Assembly: GCA_963580245.1 (NCBI GenBank)
Contig: CAUZJO010000007.1
Span: 1-59,051, forward strand
Length of the DNA: 59,051 nt
Direction of reading: 5' to 3'
DNA from: CAUZJO01 sp963580245
Lineage (GTDB): Bacteria > Sumerlaeota > Sumerlaeia > MVZB01
Positions within the stretch are counted from its first letter, which is position 1; each line of letters begins with the position of its first letter. The position numbers were made by a program, and so were the translations under genes. The notes under the pieces were generated by a model. The model was not told the origin of the DNA. It did not search any database and was given only the letters and a program-made list of their open reading frames with translations. This document shows positions 26,398-36,017 of the stretch, in pieces.

Positions 26398-29300
26398 ATG
26401 TTCGATCGTTTTGGAAACTATAGCCAACGGCTGAGCCGGTCGCGAATGCTGCTTTTCCCGTGCGTGTTGTTGGGCGCGCTGTTTTGGACCGGTCAGGCGG
26501 CCGCGCAACTGATCCGCATGAAGAGCGCCCAATTTGATCCGATCGAATTGGCGGCCGCGGGGAAACCCAAGGTGGACGAAGCACCGCTCGGTTCGGGTGA
26601 GAAGCGGGTCGTGCTGATCCAATGGGAAACAGCGATTTCCGAGGACAAACTGACGGTGCTGACCGATGCGGGGTGCGAACTGTTGATGTACGTCCCCGAG
26701 CAGGCCTACATCGTGATGCTGCCCCCGTCGCTTGATGCGCAAGGCCTCACGCGCAAATCGAGCGCGGACGATACCACCGCCCCGCGTTGGGTTTCCCCCC
26801 TGGCCACTGACTGGAAACTGGACCCCAAGGCGAAACTGGCCTTGAGGGGCCGCACGAAAACAGCCGGTCGCCCCCAAAAGGGCGCCGCCGCCGCCACTAC
26901 CGCCGTCCCCGACACCTATTACGTCCAGTTCGCCCACACGGGTGCCAAAGACCGAGTCAAGCAGAAGATTACGAGTCTGGCTCGCTGGGCAAAGCTGCAT
27001 TGGAGTGCCGAGAATTTCGAGACCTGGCGGGTCGAGGCGCCGGCCGAAGCCATTGAGGAGCTGGCCCTGGAAAACAGCGTCTTGTGGATTGAGCCGTACT
27101 ATCCGATTGAGATGCACGGAGAACGGGGCGCGCTGGCGGGCGCCGGTCAGGTCGATTTTTCAGGCGCGTGCGTGGTAGGGGCCGGCGGGGGGTACCAGCA
27201 ATGGCTCGATAAGGTGGACCTGAGCGGGGAGGGTGTCATCGTCCAGGTGATGGACGACGGCTTGTCGCGGGGCGACTTCTCAAACGACTCCGAAACGGCC
27301 CACGAAGACATCATCGGACGCATTGTCGGGATTGAGAACGCCACCGAGGACCCCCTGGGCAACAGCACCGGGGGCCATGGTCACATCAATGCATCGATCA
27401 TCATGGGTCGGCCCTTGGCCGGTGGCGGCGTTGTTGATAGAGACGGTTACCTGGTGGGTCAGGGCGTGGCCCCCAACGCATCGGTTTTTGCTACCAAGAT
27501 CTTCCGCAACGCCGGGGATTTCGATATCGGGGACCGTCCGTTCGATAGCCTGGTCAGCAGCGCCTACAACGGCGGCGCGCGCATCTCCTCCAATTCATGG
27601 GGCTCGTCGAGCGCCAGGGGCGATTACACCGTCGAATCCCAGCTTTTCGACAAGCTGACGCGCGACGCCGATGCGATCCGGACCGGTCAACAGGAGATGA
27701 CATTCTTCTTCTCGGCGGGTAACTCGGGGCCGCCGCGGCGTGATAGTAATGAAGTTTCCACAATCGGTTCGCCGGCAACGGGCAAGAATGTTATCAGCGT
27801 CGGGGCCGCCGAGAATTGCGACGCCGACGGGACCGACCGCTCGGGCATCTCACCGGAACTGTCCAACGATATCCGTGACATCGCCATTTTTTCCAGTCGC
27901 GGGCCGACCCTGGACACCCGGATTGCGCCCACCTTAATCGCCCCGGGGACGCACGTGGCCGGCGCGGCCTCGGATGATCCGGGCTACGACGGCTCGGGCG
28001 TGAGCGGTCGGGCCGAGGTCGAGCCCGGCGAGGCTCCCGGCGCCGTGATCTATTTTCCCGCCAACCAAACCCACTACACGCGCAGCAGCGGTACGAGTCA
28101 TTCCTGTCCCCTTGCCGCGGGTGCGGGCGCATTGTTTTACGAATATTTTACAAGGAAGCAAGGACGCCCGCCCAGCCCGGCCATGATCAAGGCCGCTCTG
28201 GTGGCCACGGCCTCCGATCCTGTCGGCGGCCGGCGCAATGATTTCGTTTCCGAGTTTCCCACCGAGATATTGGAGCATGTCCCGAACGGCGACGCCGGTT
28301 GGGGCCGTGTCGACCTGGAGGACCTGGTTGCGAGCGAACCCCTCCAGTTCGCGCTGGACCAGGATTTGGTGCTCACCGGTTCGGGTCAGGGACTTGTCCA
28401 AACCGTTCAGGTGGTCGACTCAAGCAAGCCCCTGAAGGTGGTGGTGGCGTGGACGGACCAATTCGCTTCGCTGTCCGCCGGGGATACATTGGTCAACGAC
28501 CTCGACCTGCGCGTGATCGATCCCAACGGCCTCATGTACCGGGGCAACAAGTTCGTGGACGGCCGCTCGACGACCGGCGGCCTGCCCGACCGCTTCAACA
28601 ACATCGAAGCGGTCTTCATCGAAAACCCGCCCAAGGGGCTTTATTCGGTGGCGGTCGAGGCGGCGCAGATCAACGGCGATGCGCTTCCGGGCCAGGGCGG
28701 GCCGCTGGAGCAGGACTTCGCGCTGTTCGTCCAGAACGCCGCCGCTCAGACGCGCCAAGGCGTGGTGAGATTTTCCGAAATCGGTTACGCGTGCAACTCG
28801 CGGGTCGATGTCCAGGTGAGTGATCAGGACCTGATCGGCACCGGGCAGGTCTTCGTCAATTTGAGAAGCCAGATGACCGGGGACGAGGAAGGACTGTTCC
28901 TGAGCGAGGTTGATCCACCTTCGGGGATTCTCGCCTTCGACATGGCGCTCAACGACAATCCCCAGGCGACGGTCGGCGATGGTCAGTTGACGGTGCGGCA
29001 CGGCGACACGATCAGCGTGACTTACATCGACCAGACGGTGGGAGCCGACGGCCAACCTTTGGTGTCGATCGACACGGCCGGCATCGACTGTGTCGATCCC
29101 AATCTGGTCTCCCAGGAAGTGATTAACATCGCTCAATCCTCGGCCAGCATCCGGATCGTCTCGGACGAGCCGGTATCGGTGCGGGTCCGTTTCGGGGAAA
29201 CGTGCGAGGAGCTGAACCGCGCGGCCGCATCCAACACGCTGCTGACCACGCATGTTATCGATTTGGCCAACCTTGCGGAATGCGCCCCCGTCTTCTATGA

Positions 29301-31593
29301 CATCACAATAATCGACGAAGCCCTCAACACCTCCCAGTTCAACAACAACGGATCGTGCTTCGTTTTCCAAACGAACTTAATCGAATCGCAAGACATCTTC
29401 GTCGATCCGATTATTTCGGAACAAACCCCCAACTGGAGCCATCTCGCGCGGATGGGTTCCGATGACTGGATCACCACTCCCTCCGAATTCTTCAATAATA
29501 CGCCCGACACATGGTTTAGCCCGAGCCAGGACCGCTCGAGCGACACGGTGCTCATTACGCCCGAAGTCAATCTGCTCCCCGGCTCGGTCCTGGAGTTCTG
29601 GCACACCTTTGAATTCGAGGAACTCTCGCCTGGGTCGGGCTTCGACGGCGGCGTGCTCGAGATTTCGGTCGACGGGGGCGCGAGATGGTCGGATTTGGGG
29701 AGCTTCATTACCCAAGGCGACTATAATGCGGTTTTGACCTCAGGCACCTTCAATCCCCTCGCGGGTCGCCTCTGTTGGAGCGGCGGCACGTTCCGCAAGA
29801 TGACGCCCGTGCGGGTAAACCTGGCTCCGTTCGCCGGCTCAAAGGCGCGGATACGCTTTCGCCTGGGGACCGATTTCGATAATTTCATGCAAGAAGAGGC
29901 CGGTGGTTGGCATATCGACGATGTCAGGGTCTTCACCGAACTGGAGAGCGTGTGCGTGGGCGAGTTGGCCGACCTGAGATTGGATGTGGACGGGATCAAT
30001 TGCAACATGACCAGCCTGCGCTTTACGCTCAGCGACGTGGACCTCTCGGAACAAAATGGGGGCATTCCCACGACGTTCCGGCTTGCATCGACGACCCAGC
30101 CCGAATCGGCGCCCGTCTTCCCGATCGATCTGGTGATGACTGATCCGATGGGAAAATGGGAGGGCTTTCTGACGCTGTCGTCGGGCAGCACGCCCACCAG
30201 CTTGCGAGTGGCCGATGTGCTCGAGATCGCCGAAGGGGAAGAGCTGAAGTTGACTTACGAGGACCGAAACGTCGGCGGCAAGCCCGCCATTGTTGAAGCC
30301 GCCGCCGCGTTGGATTGCACCGCGCCCAACTTGATCTCCACGGTGCCGGTTAACCTTGAGTTCGAGATCGCGACCCTGCGTGTTGAGGCCGATGAAGACG
30401 TGTCGGTCATCATTTTCTACGGAACCGATTGCGGGAACCTGACCTCCTCGGTGACGCGCGAGATCGTCGCTCCGGTCATATTCATCGGCCTGCCGGGCTT
30501 GGAGTCTTGCACCCCATACTTCTATGAGGTGGTCTTGATCGATAAGGCGAACAACGGGGCCGTCTTCGACAACTTCGGTCAGTGCTTTGGCTTCAGCACG
30601 CGCGAGCGGGCCGTGATCAGCGATGATATGGAACCCATCCCCTCAGTGCCTTGGGAAACCGCCGCCGCGCAGGGCCCCAACGACTGGAAGGTGATTTTCT
30701 TCTCCGGGGCGAACTCTCCCTTCCGCACGTGGTTCAGCCCCGATATCGAGTCGGTCAAAGACGCCTTCTTGATTACGCCGCCCTTCGATATCACGGCCGA
30801 CACGACTCTCAGCTTCTTCCATACGTTCGCTCTGGAGCGGGGTTTTGACGGCGCGGTGCTCGAGATCTCCCGAGACGGTGGTCAATCCTGGCAGGACTTG
30901 CAGGCGCGTATCACGGAAGGGAATTACAACGGGTCGATCTCGACGCAGTTCGGCAGCCCCATCGCCGGGCGCCCGGCTTGGACCGGGGGCGACGTGACCG
31001 ACTCGATGCGTCGGGTGAGTGTCGATTTGAGCGGCCTGGTCGGCAAGAACCGACTGGTGCGCTTCCGCATCGCGACCGACATATCCGAGGCGATCGGGGG
31101 CGGCGGGTGGTACATCGACGACTTCGAGATCGTATTCTCACGTGATTGCCCGCTCGGGCTGCCCGACGCGCCCATCCTGCTCAAACCGCTCGATGGGGCC
31201 GTGGGCATCCCGTTCAATGATCCGTTGTCGCTCGATTGGAGCGACGTGGCTAATGCCGACCGTTATGTGGTCCGCTGGGGCACGAGCCCGGATACGACGC
31301 GGCTGCTCGACGAGGTGCCCCAATCCTCGAGCTTCTTCCCGTTCACCGAAGCCTTCTCGGGCCAGCGCATTTATTGGCGTATTCTGTCCGTGAACAGCTT
31401 CGGCTCGGCATCGAGTGCCCCGAGCAGTTTCGTGATGGAAGCGGTCGATCCCGACCGCGTGGCCAACCAAATAATCGGGCTGAATCCGGGACTGACGAAA
31501 GTCGAGAGCGATGCCGTGGACTTCGATCGTAACGGAACGCTGGCCATTGACGATCTGATTCAGGCCGTGAATGTCTCCAACCAACAAGAATGA
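26398..31593 (+). CDS. Giant secreted subtilisin-like serine protease (S8) with MAM-like, FN3 and dockerin-like modules
   Basis: This 1731-residue exported protein has a signal peptide (MLLFPCVLLGALFWTGQAAAQ), a pro-region to about 240, then an S8 catalytic domain. Triad and oxyanion residues: Asp286 in VQVMDDG, His327 in GGHGHINAS, Asn442 in SAGNSGP, Ser567 in SGTSHSCP. A jelly-roll P-like domain follows (VVVAWTD, VNDLDLRV). Next are two copies of a module pair: a cysteine-containing beta domain and an immune-inhibitor-A/MAM-like beta sandwich (FDGGVLEISVDGGARW, GGWHIDD; FDGAVLEISRDGGQSW, GGWYIDD). An FN3-like domain and a terminal dockerin-like EF-hand repeat (VDFDRNGTLAIDDLI) end it. ATG 26398 is chosen for the AGAAAGGA site nine bases upstream. 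The tail suggests cell-surface or complex anchoring. Confidence 0.9.
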   Translation: MFDRFGNYSQRLSRSRMLLFPCVLLGALFWTGQAAAQLIRMKSAQFDPIELAAAGKPKVDEAPLGSGEKRVVLIQWETAISEDKLTVLTDAGCELLMYVPEQAYIVMLPPSLDAQGLTRKSSADDTTAPRWVSPLATDWKLDPKAKLALRGRTKTAGRPQKGAAAATTAVPDTYYVQFAHTGAKDRVKQKITSLARWAKLHWSAENFETWRVEAPAEAIEELALENSVLWIEPYYPIEMHGERGALAGAGQVDFSGACVVGAGGGYQQWLDKVDLSGEGVIVQVMDDGLSRGDFSNDSETAHEDIIGRIVGIENATEDPLGNSTGGHGHINASIIMGRPLAGGGVVDRDGYLVGQGVAPNASVFATKIFRNAGDFDIGDRPFDSLVSSAYNGGARISSNSWGSSSARGDYTVESQLFDKLTRDADAIRTGQQEMTFFFSAGNSGPPRRDSNEVSTIGSPATGKNVISVGAAENCDADGTDRSGISPELSNDIRDIAIFSSRGPTLDTRIAPTLIAPGTHVAGAASDDPGYDGSGVSGRAEVEPGEAPGAVIYFPANQTHYTRSSGTSHSCPLAAGAGALFYEYFTRKQGRPPSPAMIKAALVATASDPVGGRRNDFVSEFPTEILEHVPNGDAGWGRVDLEDLVASEPLQFALDQDLVLTGSGQGLVQTVQVVDSSKPLKVVVAWTDQFASLSAGDTLVNDLDLRVIDPNGLMYRGNKFVDGRSTTGGLPDRFNNIEAVFIENPPKGLYSVAVEAAQINGDALPGQGGPLEQDFALFVQNAAAQTRQGVVRFSEIGYACNSRVDVQVSDQDLIGTGQVFVNLRSQMTGDEEGLFLSEVDPPSGILAFDMALNDNPQATVGDGQLTVRHGDTISVTYIDQTVGADGQPLVSIDTAGIDCVDPNLVSQEVINIAQSSASIRIVSDEPVSVRVRFGETCEELNRAAASNTLLTTHVIDLANLAECAPVFYDITIIDEALNTSQFNNNGSCFVFQTNLIESQDIFVDPIISEQTPNWSHLARMGSDDWITTPSEFFNNTPDTWFSPSQDRSSDTVLITPEVNLLPGSVLEFWHTFEFEELSPGSGFDGGVLEISVDGGARWSDLGSFITQGDYNAVLTSGTFNPLAGRLCWSGGTFRKMTPVRVNLAPFAGSKARIRFRLGTDFDNFMQEEAGGWHIDDVRVFTELESVCVGELADLRLDVDGINCNMTSLRFTLSDVDLSEQNGGIPTTFRLASTTQPESAPVFPIDLVMTDPMGKWEGFLTLSSGSTPTSLRVADVLEIAEGEELKLTYEDRNVGGKPAIVEAAAALDCTAPNLISTVPVNLEFEIATLRVEADEDVSVIIFYGTDCGNLTSSVTREIVAPVIFIGLPGLESCTPYFYEVVLIDKANNGAVFDNFGQCFGFSTRERAVISDDMEPIPSVPWETAAAQGPNDWKVIFFSGANSPFRTWFSPDIESVKDAFLITPPFDITADTTLSFFHTFALERGFDGAVLEISRDGGQSWQDLQARITEGNYNGSISTQFGSPIAGRPAWTGGDVTDSMRRVSVDLSGLVGKNRLVRFRIATDISEAIGGGGWYIDDFEIVFSRDCPLGLPDAPILLKPLDGAVGIPFNDPLSLDWSDVANADRYVVRWGTSPDTTRLLDEVPQSSSFFPFTEAFSGQRIYWRILSVNSFGSASSAPSSFVMEAVDPDRVANQIIGLNPGLTKVESDAVDFDRNGTLAIDDLIQAVNVSNQQE

Positions 31594-31614
31594 TCAATCG
31601 CTTTTCATGACCTC

Positions 31615-31643
31615 GGGGGATGCCACTGGCGTCCCCCTTTTTT
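31615..31643 (+). terminator. Rho-independent terminator of the subtilase gene
   Basis: A 10-bp stem (GGGGGATGCC with GGCGTCCCCC, one T-G wobble) closes a three-base loop and is followed by six T residues. It lies 21 bases after the protease stop. Confidence 0.9.
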
Positions 31644-31671
31644 CAAGCCCGTGGCCGTTGAGGAGCGACGA

Positions 31672-32574
31672 ATGCAGGACCTGCGGATAGCTTTGGCTCA
31701 AATCACCTGTCCCGTTGGTGAGTTGGCCGCAAACGTGGAGAAACATTGCCAGTTCGCCCGGCGGGCGGCCGACGGCGGTGCCCGGATCATCTGCTTTCCC
31801 GAATGCTCATTGACCGGGTACCCGAAATACACCGATGAGCGGATGCATGGGTTCGCGCAACCTTTGGATGGGGAGCTGGCCCAACAGATGGTGGCGTTGT
31901 GCGCCGAGACGGGCCTGCTTGTTTTGGCCGGCATGATCGAGCAGGGAGCGGACGGCGTCCTCTACAATACGCAATTAGTCGCGGGCCCCGAGGGCGTCGT
32001 CGGGGCCTATCGCAAGACCCACATCAGCGACCTGGAGGGTGCCTTTTTCGGGGCGGGTGACAAACTTGAAGTTTTCTCGCACGAGCGGGCGAACTTCGGC
32101 GTCTTGATATGCTACGACAATCACTTCCCCGAGGCGGCCCGAACCCTTGGCTTGAGGGGCGCGGAGGTCCTTTTCTGCCCCTACGGCTCGCCGGGTCCCT
32201 GCAGCCCGGAGGGCTACGAGGCCAAACAGACCCGTTGGCTGCGCTACCTGACGGCCCGGGCCTTGGATAACAGCCTCTACGTGGCCGTCGTGAATCACAT
32301 CGGTCAGAGCGGATATCCGCGGGAAGAGCCCCTCACCGATACGCCCCGGCCCGAAGATACCCACGTCGGAGTCCGCGAGTATCCGGGTGGTTCGATGGTG
32401 CTCAACCCCTGGGGCCAGAAGATCGCCCGGGCGAGCGTGGGGACCGAGGACCTGTTGATCGTCGACCTGGAGGCCCAAACAATGAGGGAAAAGCGCGAGG
32501 ATGAATTACAATACTTCGAGCGATTTCGGCGGCCCGATCTCTATGGCGAGCTAACCCGCGTGGTGAAGGTGTAG
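31672..32574 (+). CDS. Carbon-nitrogen hydrolase (nitrilase superfamily)
   Basis: This cytoplasmic hydrolase cleaves non-peptide C-N bonds of amides or nitriles. The Glu-Lys-Cys triad is visible: Glu in ICFPECSLTGYP, Lys in AYRKTHI and Cys in VLICYDNHFPE. Its 300 residues are the normal length. ATG 31672 has GAGGAG about seven bases upstream and puts the first strand (LRIALAQI) at the N-terminus. The RraA-like gene follows after 62 bases on the same strand, so the two may be co-transcribed. Together they could act on an amide-bearing organic acid and then its keto-acid product, but the substrate cannot be read from sequence. Confidence 0.9.
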   Translation: MQDLRIALAQITCPVGELAANVEKHCQFARRAADGGARIICFPECSLTGYPKYTDERMHGFAQPLDGELAQQMVALCAETGLLVLAGMIEQGADGVLYNTQLVAGPEGVVGAYRKTHISDLEGAFFGAGDKLEVFSHERANFGVLICYDNHFPEAARTLGLRGAEVLFCPYGSPGPCSPEGYEAKQTRWLRYLTARALDNSLYVAVVNHIGQSGYPREEPLTDTPRPEDTHVGVREYPGGSMVLNPWGQKIARASVGTEDLLIVDLEAQTMREKREDELQYFERFRRPDLYGELTRVVKV

Positions 32575-32636
32575 GTCCGGCGGGCCGATGCTGCCCCAAG
32601 CCGGGTTGGAAACTGAACACACAGAGGGACAGACGG

Positions 32637-33320
32637 ATGGGTGAACTGACCGCTGAACAGTTGGAAGAACTTCGAGCTATCGATTCACCAACCATCGCCA
32701 ACGCGATCGAGAAGTTTGAAGTTCGCGACCCGACCGAGGGTTATGCCTCGATGAAACTGCGCTGTCTTTTCCCTGATCTGCCTCCGGTCGTCGGTTACGC
32801 CGTCACGTGCACGGTGGATAGCACGAGGCCCGGCAAAGGGGATCCGACGCATTATCCGAAGCTGCTGCGGGCGATCGATGCCGCGTCCAAACCCGCCGTC
32901 GTCGTGATGAAAGACATTGGTCCCAGCCCCCAGAGGAGTTGCCACGCCGGAGACGTCATCGCCTCGATCCTCCAACGCTTGGGAGTGGCGGCCGTGGTAA
33001 CCGATGGCGGGGTGCGCGACCTGGTCGGCGTGCGCCGGCGGGCCCCCGGTTTCCAGATGTTCGCGCCGGGTGAGGTCGTTTCCCACGGCACCCCCTCGCT
33101 CGTCGAGGTCGGGATGACCGTTTCGATTTACGGCTTGAGGGTTCGCCCCGGAGACATCCTGCACGGCGACGCGAACGGGCTGGTGACCATCCCCCGCGCC
33201 ATCGCGGGGGCGGTCGCGGCCGCGGCGCGGGAGGTCTGGCAAAAGGAGTCGGAAATCATCGATTCACTCAAGGATCCGGACTTCACGCTGGAGTCGCACA
33301 TAAGGAAGTATTGGAGTTAA
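32637..33320 (+). CDS. RraA-like / HMG-aldolase-family protein
   Basis: This 227-residue protein belongs to the family once labelled demethylmenaquinone methyltransferase, now known to include RraA (RNase E regulator) and class II 4-hydroxy-4-methyl-2-oxoglutarate or oxaloacetate aldolases. Key parts are SPTIANAI near the start, the phosphate/substrate loop CHAGDVIASIL, VVTDGGVRDL with the Arg-Asp pair that holds substrate and metal, and GDILHGDANGLVTIP. The Gly-Asp and Arg-Asp signatures are kept, so aldolase activity is plausible. An AGAGGGA-like site lies upstream of the ATG. Its pairing with a nitrilase supports a catabolic rather than an RNase-regulating job. Confidence 0.85.
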   Translation: MGELTAEQLEELRAIDSPTIANAIEKFEVRDPTEGYASMKLRCLFPDLPPVVGYAVTCTVDSTRPGKGDPTHYPKLLRAIDAASKPAVVVMKDIGPSPQRSCHAGDVIASILQRLGVAAVVTDGGVRDLVGVRRRAPGFQMFAPGEVVSHGTPSLVEVGMTVSIYGLRVRPGDILHGDANGLVTIPRAIAGAVAAAAREVWQKESEIIDSLKDPDFTLESHIRKYWS

Positions 33321-33418
33321 TCTTCATGGAGCATTGATCGCGGAAAGTAGGCCCGCGGCGCAGAGACGGGCGTGATGGGCCCCTCGATTTTCCGCGCGGT
33401 TGGATATTAAACGGTGAG

Positions 33419-35512
33419 ATGGGTCCGAACATGAGGTCACGAACAGTGCGAAACGCGAAGAGATCGTTCCCCGAATTGCGCGGGCGGGTGGTGTTGTGCG
33501 TCTTGCTCCTCTTGGCGCAACTGAACACCCCATCGCCGGCCGATGAAGCGCCGACGGAACCGGGCGGTCAAGATTCGGTCACGCAGTCCGCGCCGGCTGA
33601 AAAGGCCGAAGACGCCGAGCAGGCTGAAGAGGCAAAGGCGGTTGAACAGACTGAAGATGGCGAGCAGGTTGAGAAGGACGAAGATACCGAACAGGCCAAA
33701 CAGGCTGAAGAGGCCAAGGAGGTTGAACAGGTTGAACAGGTTGAACAGGCGGCAAAGTCCCCCTCCGTGATCGCCCATTTTCACTTGAGCGGGATGCTGA
33801 CCGAGACCCCCTTCGAGGACCCGTTCGGGTTCTCCGCGGGGCAGGCCACCTCACTTCAAGACTTGCTGCTGCGGCTCAACAAAGCGCGTAAAGACGATTC
33901 GATCGACGGCGTCGTGCTGACCTTCGACATGATGTTTTTCGGGCTTGGTCAACTCGAGGAACTGCGCAAGGCGTTGATGGCCTTCCGCAAGGCGGACAAG
34001 CCGGTCTTCGTCCACACGGGGAGCATGACCACGCCCGTCTACGCGTTGCTCTCGGCCGCGTCCGATCTGTCGATGGTTCCGCAGTCCGACTTGTGGTTGG
34101 TCGGGTTGTATGGCGAATCGCTTTACGTCAAGGGCTTGCTCGACAAGATCGGCGTGCAGGCCGACATGATGAGCATGGGCGCGTATAAATCGGCGGCCGA
34201 GATGTTGACGCGCAAAGGCCCCAGTGAAGAGGCCGAGGAAAACCTGAACTGGCTGCTCGACGATCTGTACTCCACGCTTGTCCACATGATCGCCGACGGA
34301 CGCGGCCTGGATCCGAAGCAGGTGCGTGACCTGATCGACGACGCCCCCTTCCGGGCGCAGCGGGCCCTCGAGGTTGGATTGGTCGACGCCATCGAATATC
34401 GCGACGATTTCATGGCCCGCATCCGGGAGACGTTTGGCAAGGACGCTCGGATTAACAACCGTTACGCCGTGAAGAAGGGACCCAAGATCAACTTCGCCAA
34501 CCCGTTTGCCTTTTTCTCGGTCTTTGGGGAGATGGCCCGCAAGCGTCAGAAGGGGGGCAAAAACAAGGTGGCGCTGATTTACGTCGAAGGAGCAATCATG
34601 CTCGGTCATGGCCAGTCTGGGCCGTTTGGTCAGGCCGAAGGGGCTTACAGCGAAGACCTACGCAAGGCACTGGAGACGGCAACCAAGGATGAGACGATCA
34701 AGGCGGTCGTTTTGCGCGTAGATTCGCCGGGGGGGTCGGCCGAAGCCAGCGAAATCATCCATCGGGCCACGCTGGGTTTGAAGGGCTCCAAACCGATGGT
34801 CGTCTCGATGGGCAACGTGGCCGGCAGCGGCGGGTATTACGTCGCGTGCGGCGCCGACCAGATATTCGCCGATGAGACGACGATCACCGCTTCGATCGGC
34901 GTGGTGGGCGGCAAGTTTGTCACCATCGGAATGTGGGACAAGCTGGGCGTGACGGTCAGCGCTCACAAACGTGGGGCCAACGCCGACTTGTTCAACACCT
35001 TGGCGCCGTATAACGTACGTCAACGCGAGCGCATGGCGCGGTTCATGGAGGAAGTCTATGAATCCTTCAAGGCGCGCGTGCGCGAGGGCCGCGGCAACAA
35101 ACTCGCCAAGCCCGTCGAAGAGATGGCGGGCGGACGCGTCTATACGGGTCGTCAGGCGCTCCAACTGGGTTTGATCGATCGGATCGGAGGCGTGAACGAC
35201 GCCATCGCCTACGCCGCCAAGCGGGCCAAGCTCAAGAAATTCGACGTGGTCGTGGTCCCTCCGCCCAGGGATTTCTTCTCGGCCATGATGCAGGAGATGG
35301 CGGACGGGGGGGAGCGGCCATCGGACATATCGCTGGGCACCGGCTCGGGGCCGATCGACCTGGCCGCGCCCCCGCTGCAAATGATCCTATCGGCCCTCGC
35401 GCGACTCGATCCTCAACGCGCCCGCGCACTGACGCTGGCGCTGGAACGCGTCCGCCTGATCGGCCGCGAGGGCGTGGCGCTGATGATGCCGTACGATTTC
35501 GTTATCTATTGA
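33419..35512 (+). CDS. sppA: Signal peptide peptidase SppA, 67K type
   Basis: This inner-membrane Ser-Lys protease degrades cleaved signal peptides. Its 697 residues hold two tandem S49 domains, as in E. coli SppA. The N-terminal one carries the general-base Lys257 (MGAYKSAAEM), the C-terminal one the nucleophile Ser470 (NVAGSGGYYVACGAD). A hydrophobic membrane segment (VVLCVLLLLAQL) is near the N-terminus. Between it and the first domain lies an extended Glu/Gln/Ala/Lys tract at about residues 54-110 made of EQxE and VEQ repeats, encoded by imperfect GAACAGGTT-type tandem repeats. This is not part of the usual SppA and could be a periplasmic spacer or coiled coil. ATG 33419 or the ATG three codons later could be used. 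Confidence 0.92.
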   Translation: MGPNMRSRTVRNAKRSFPELRGRVVLCVLLLLAQLNTPSPADEAPTEPGGQDSVTQSAPAEKAEDAEQAEEAKAVEQTEDGEQVEKDEDTEQAKQAEEAKEVEQVEQVEQAAKSPSVIAHFHLSGMLTETPFEDPFGFSAGQATSLQDLLLRLNKARKDDSIDGVVLTFDMMFFGLGQLEELRKALMAFRKADKPVFVHTGSMTTPVYALLSAASDLSMVPQSDLWLVGLYGESLYVKGLLDKIGVQADMMSMGAYKSAAEMLTRKGPSEEAEENLNWLLDDLYSTLVHMIADGRGLDPKQVRDLIDDAPFRAQRALEVGLVDAIEYRDDFMARIRETFGKDARINNRYAVKKGPKINFANPFAFFSVFGEMARKRQKGGKNKVALIYVEGAIMLGHGQSGPFGQAEGAYSEDLRKALETATKDETIKAVVLRVDSPGGSAEASEIIHRATLGLKGSKPMVVSMGNVAGSGGYYVACGADQIFADETTITASIGVVGGKFVTIGMWDKLGVTVSAHKRGANADLFNTLAPYNVRQRERMARFMEEVYESFKARVREGRGNKLAKPVEEMAGGRVYTGRQALQLGLIDRIGGVNDAIAYAAKRAKLKKFDVVVVPPPRDFFSAMMQEMADGGERPSDISLGTGSGPIDLAAPPLQMILSALARLDPQRARALTLALERVRLIGREGVALMMPYDFVIY

Positions 35513-35543
35513 CGAAAGAGCGCCAACCGGCCCCCGGCGGGGC

Positions 35544-35571
35544 TTGACATTCACTCGCCCGGACGGATAAT
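35544..35571 (+). promoter_or_regulatory. Strong sigma-70-type promoter of the CheY-like gene
   Basis: A perfect -35 box TTGACA (35544-35549) is separated by 16 bases from GATAAT (35566-35571), five of six matches to -10. The start codon of the receiver protein is 62 bases downstream. Confidence 0.65.
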
Positions 35572-35632
35572 CGGAGCGGATCGAATGATCGGGCGTTCAG
35601 GCCCGGGATTTCAGCATGAAAGAAGGGAAAAA

Positions 35633-36004
35633 ATGGCTAAACGCGTGCTGTCGGTCGACGACGAAGTCGATGTTCAGTTGATTCTGAAAACGGCGCTGCA
35701 GAGCGAGGGGTTCGAGGTCGAGACCGCCGGGAACGGGCCCGACGCGCTCGCCATCGCCAAGGAGAACCCTCCTGATCTGGTTCTGCTCGACGTCATGATG
35801 CCGGGGATGAGTGGATTTGAAGTGCTGCGCGAGCTCAAGGCCGATGATGCGACCAGCACCATCCCCGTCATCATGCTGACCGGCGTTTCCGAACGCAGCA
35901 AAATCCAAGAGGCCCTCAGCTCGGGCACCGAGTTCTACATCATCAAGCCTTTCGACTTCGACGACCTGATGAACAAGGTCAACGAAGCGCTCGACAGTCT
36001 CTGA
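35633..36004 (+). CDS. Single-domain response regulator (CheY/Spo0F-like)
   Basis: This is a 123-residue stand-alone receiver domain. Conserved sites are the acidic pair in SVDDE, phospho-acceptor Asp53 in LVLLDVMMPG, Thr83 in IMLTGVS and Lys105 in IIKPFDF. There is no output domain, so it must signal by protein contact, in chemotaxis, pilus control or a phosphorelay. The ATG at 35633 has AGAAGGG upstream, better than the earlier in-frame start at 35585. It has its own consensus promoter and no cognate kinase nearby, so it is probably controlled by an unlinked one. The PilT gene about 5.3 kb away could be a functional relation, but nothing in the sequence proves it. Confidence 0.93.
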   Translation: MAKRVLSVDDEVDVQLILKTALQSEGFEVETAGNGPDALAIAKENPPDLVLLDVMMPGMSGFEVLRELKADDATSTIPVIMLTGVSERSKIQEALSSGTEFYIIKPFDFDDLMNKVNEALDSL

Positions 36005-36017
36005 TCCACCCATGAGC

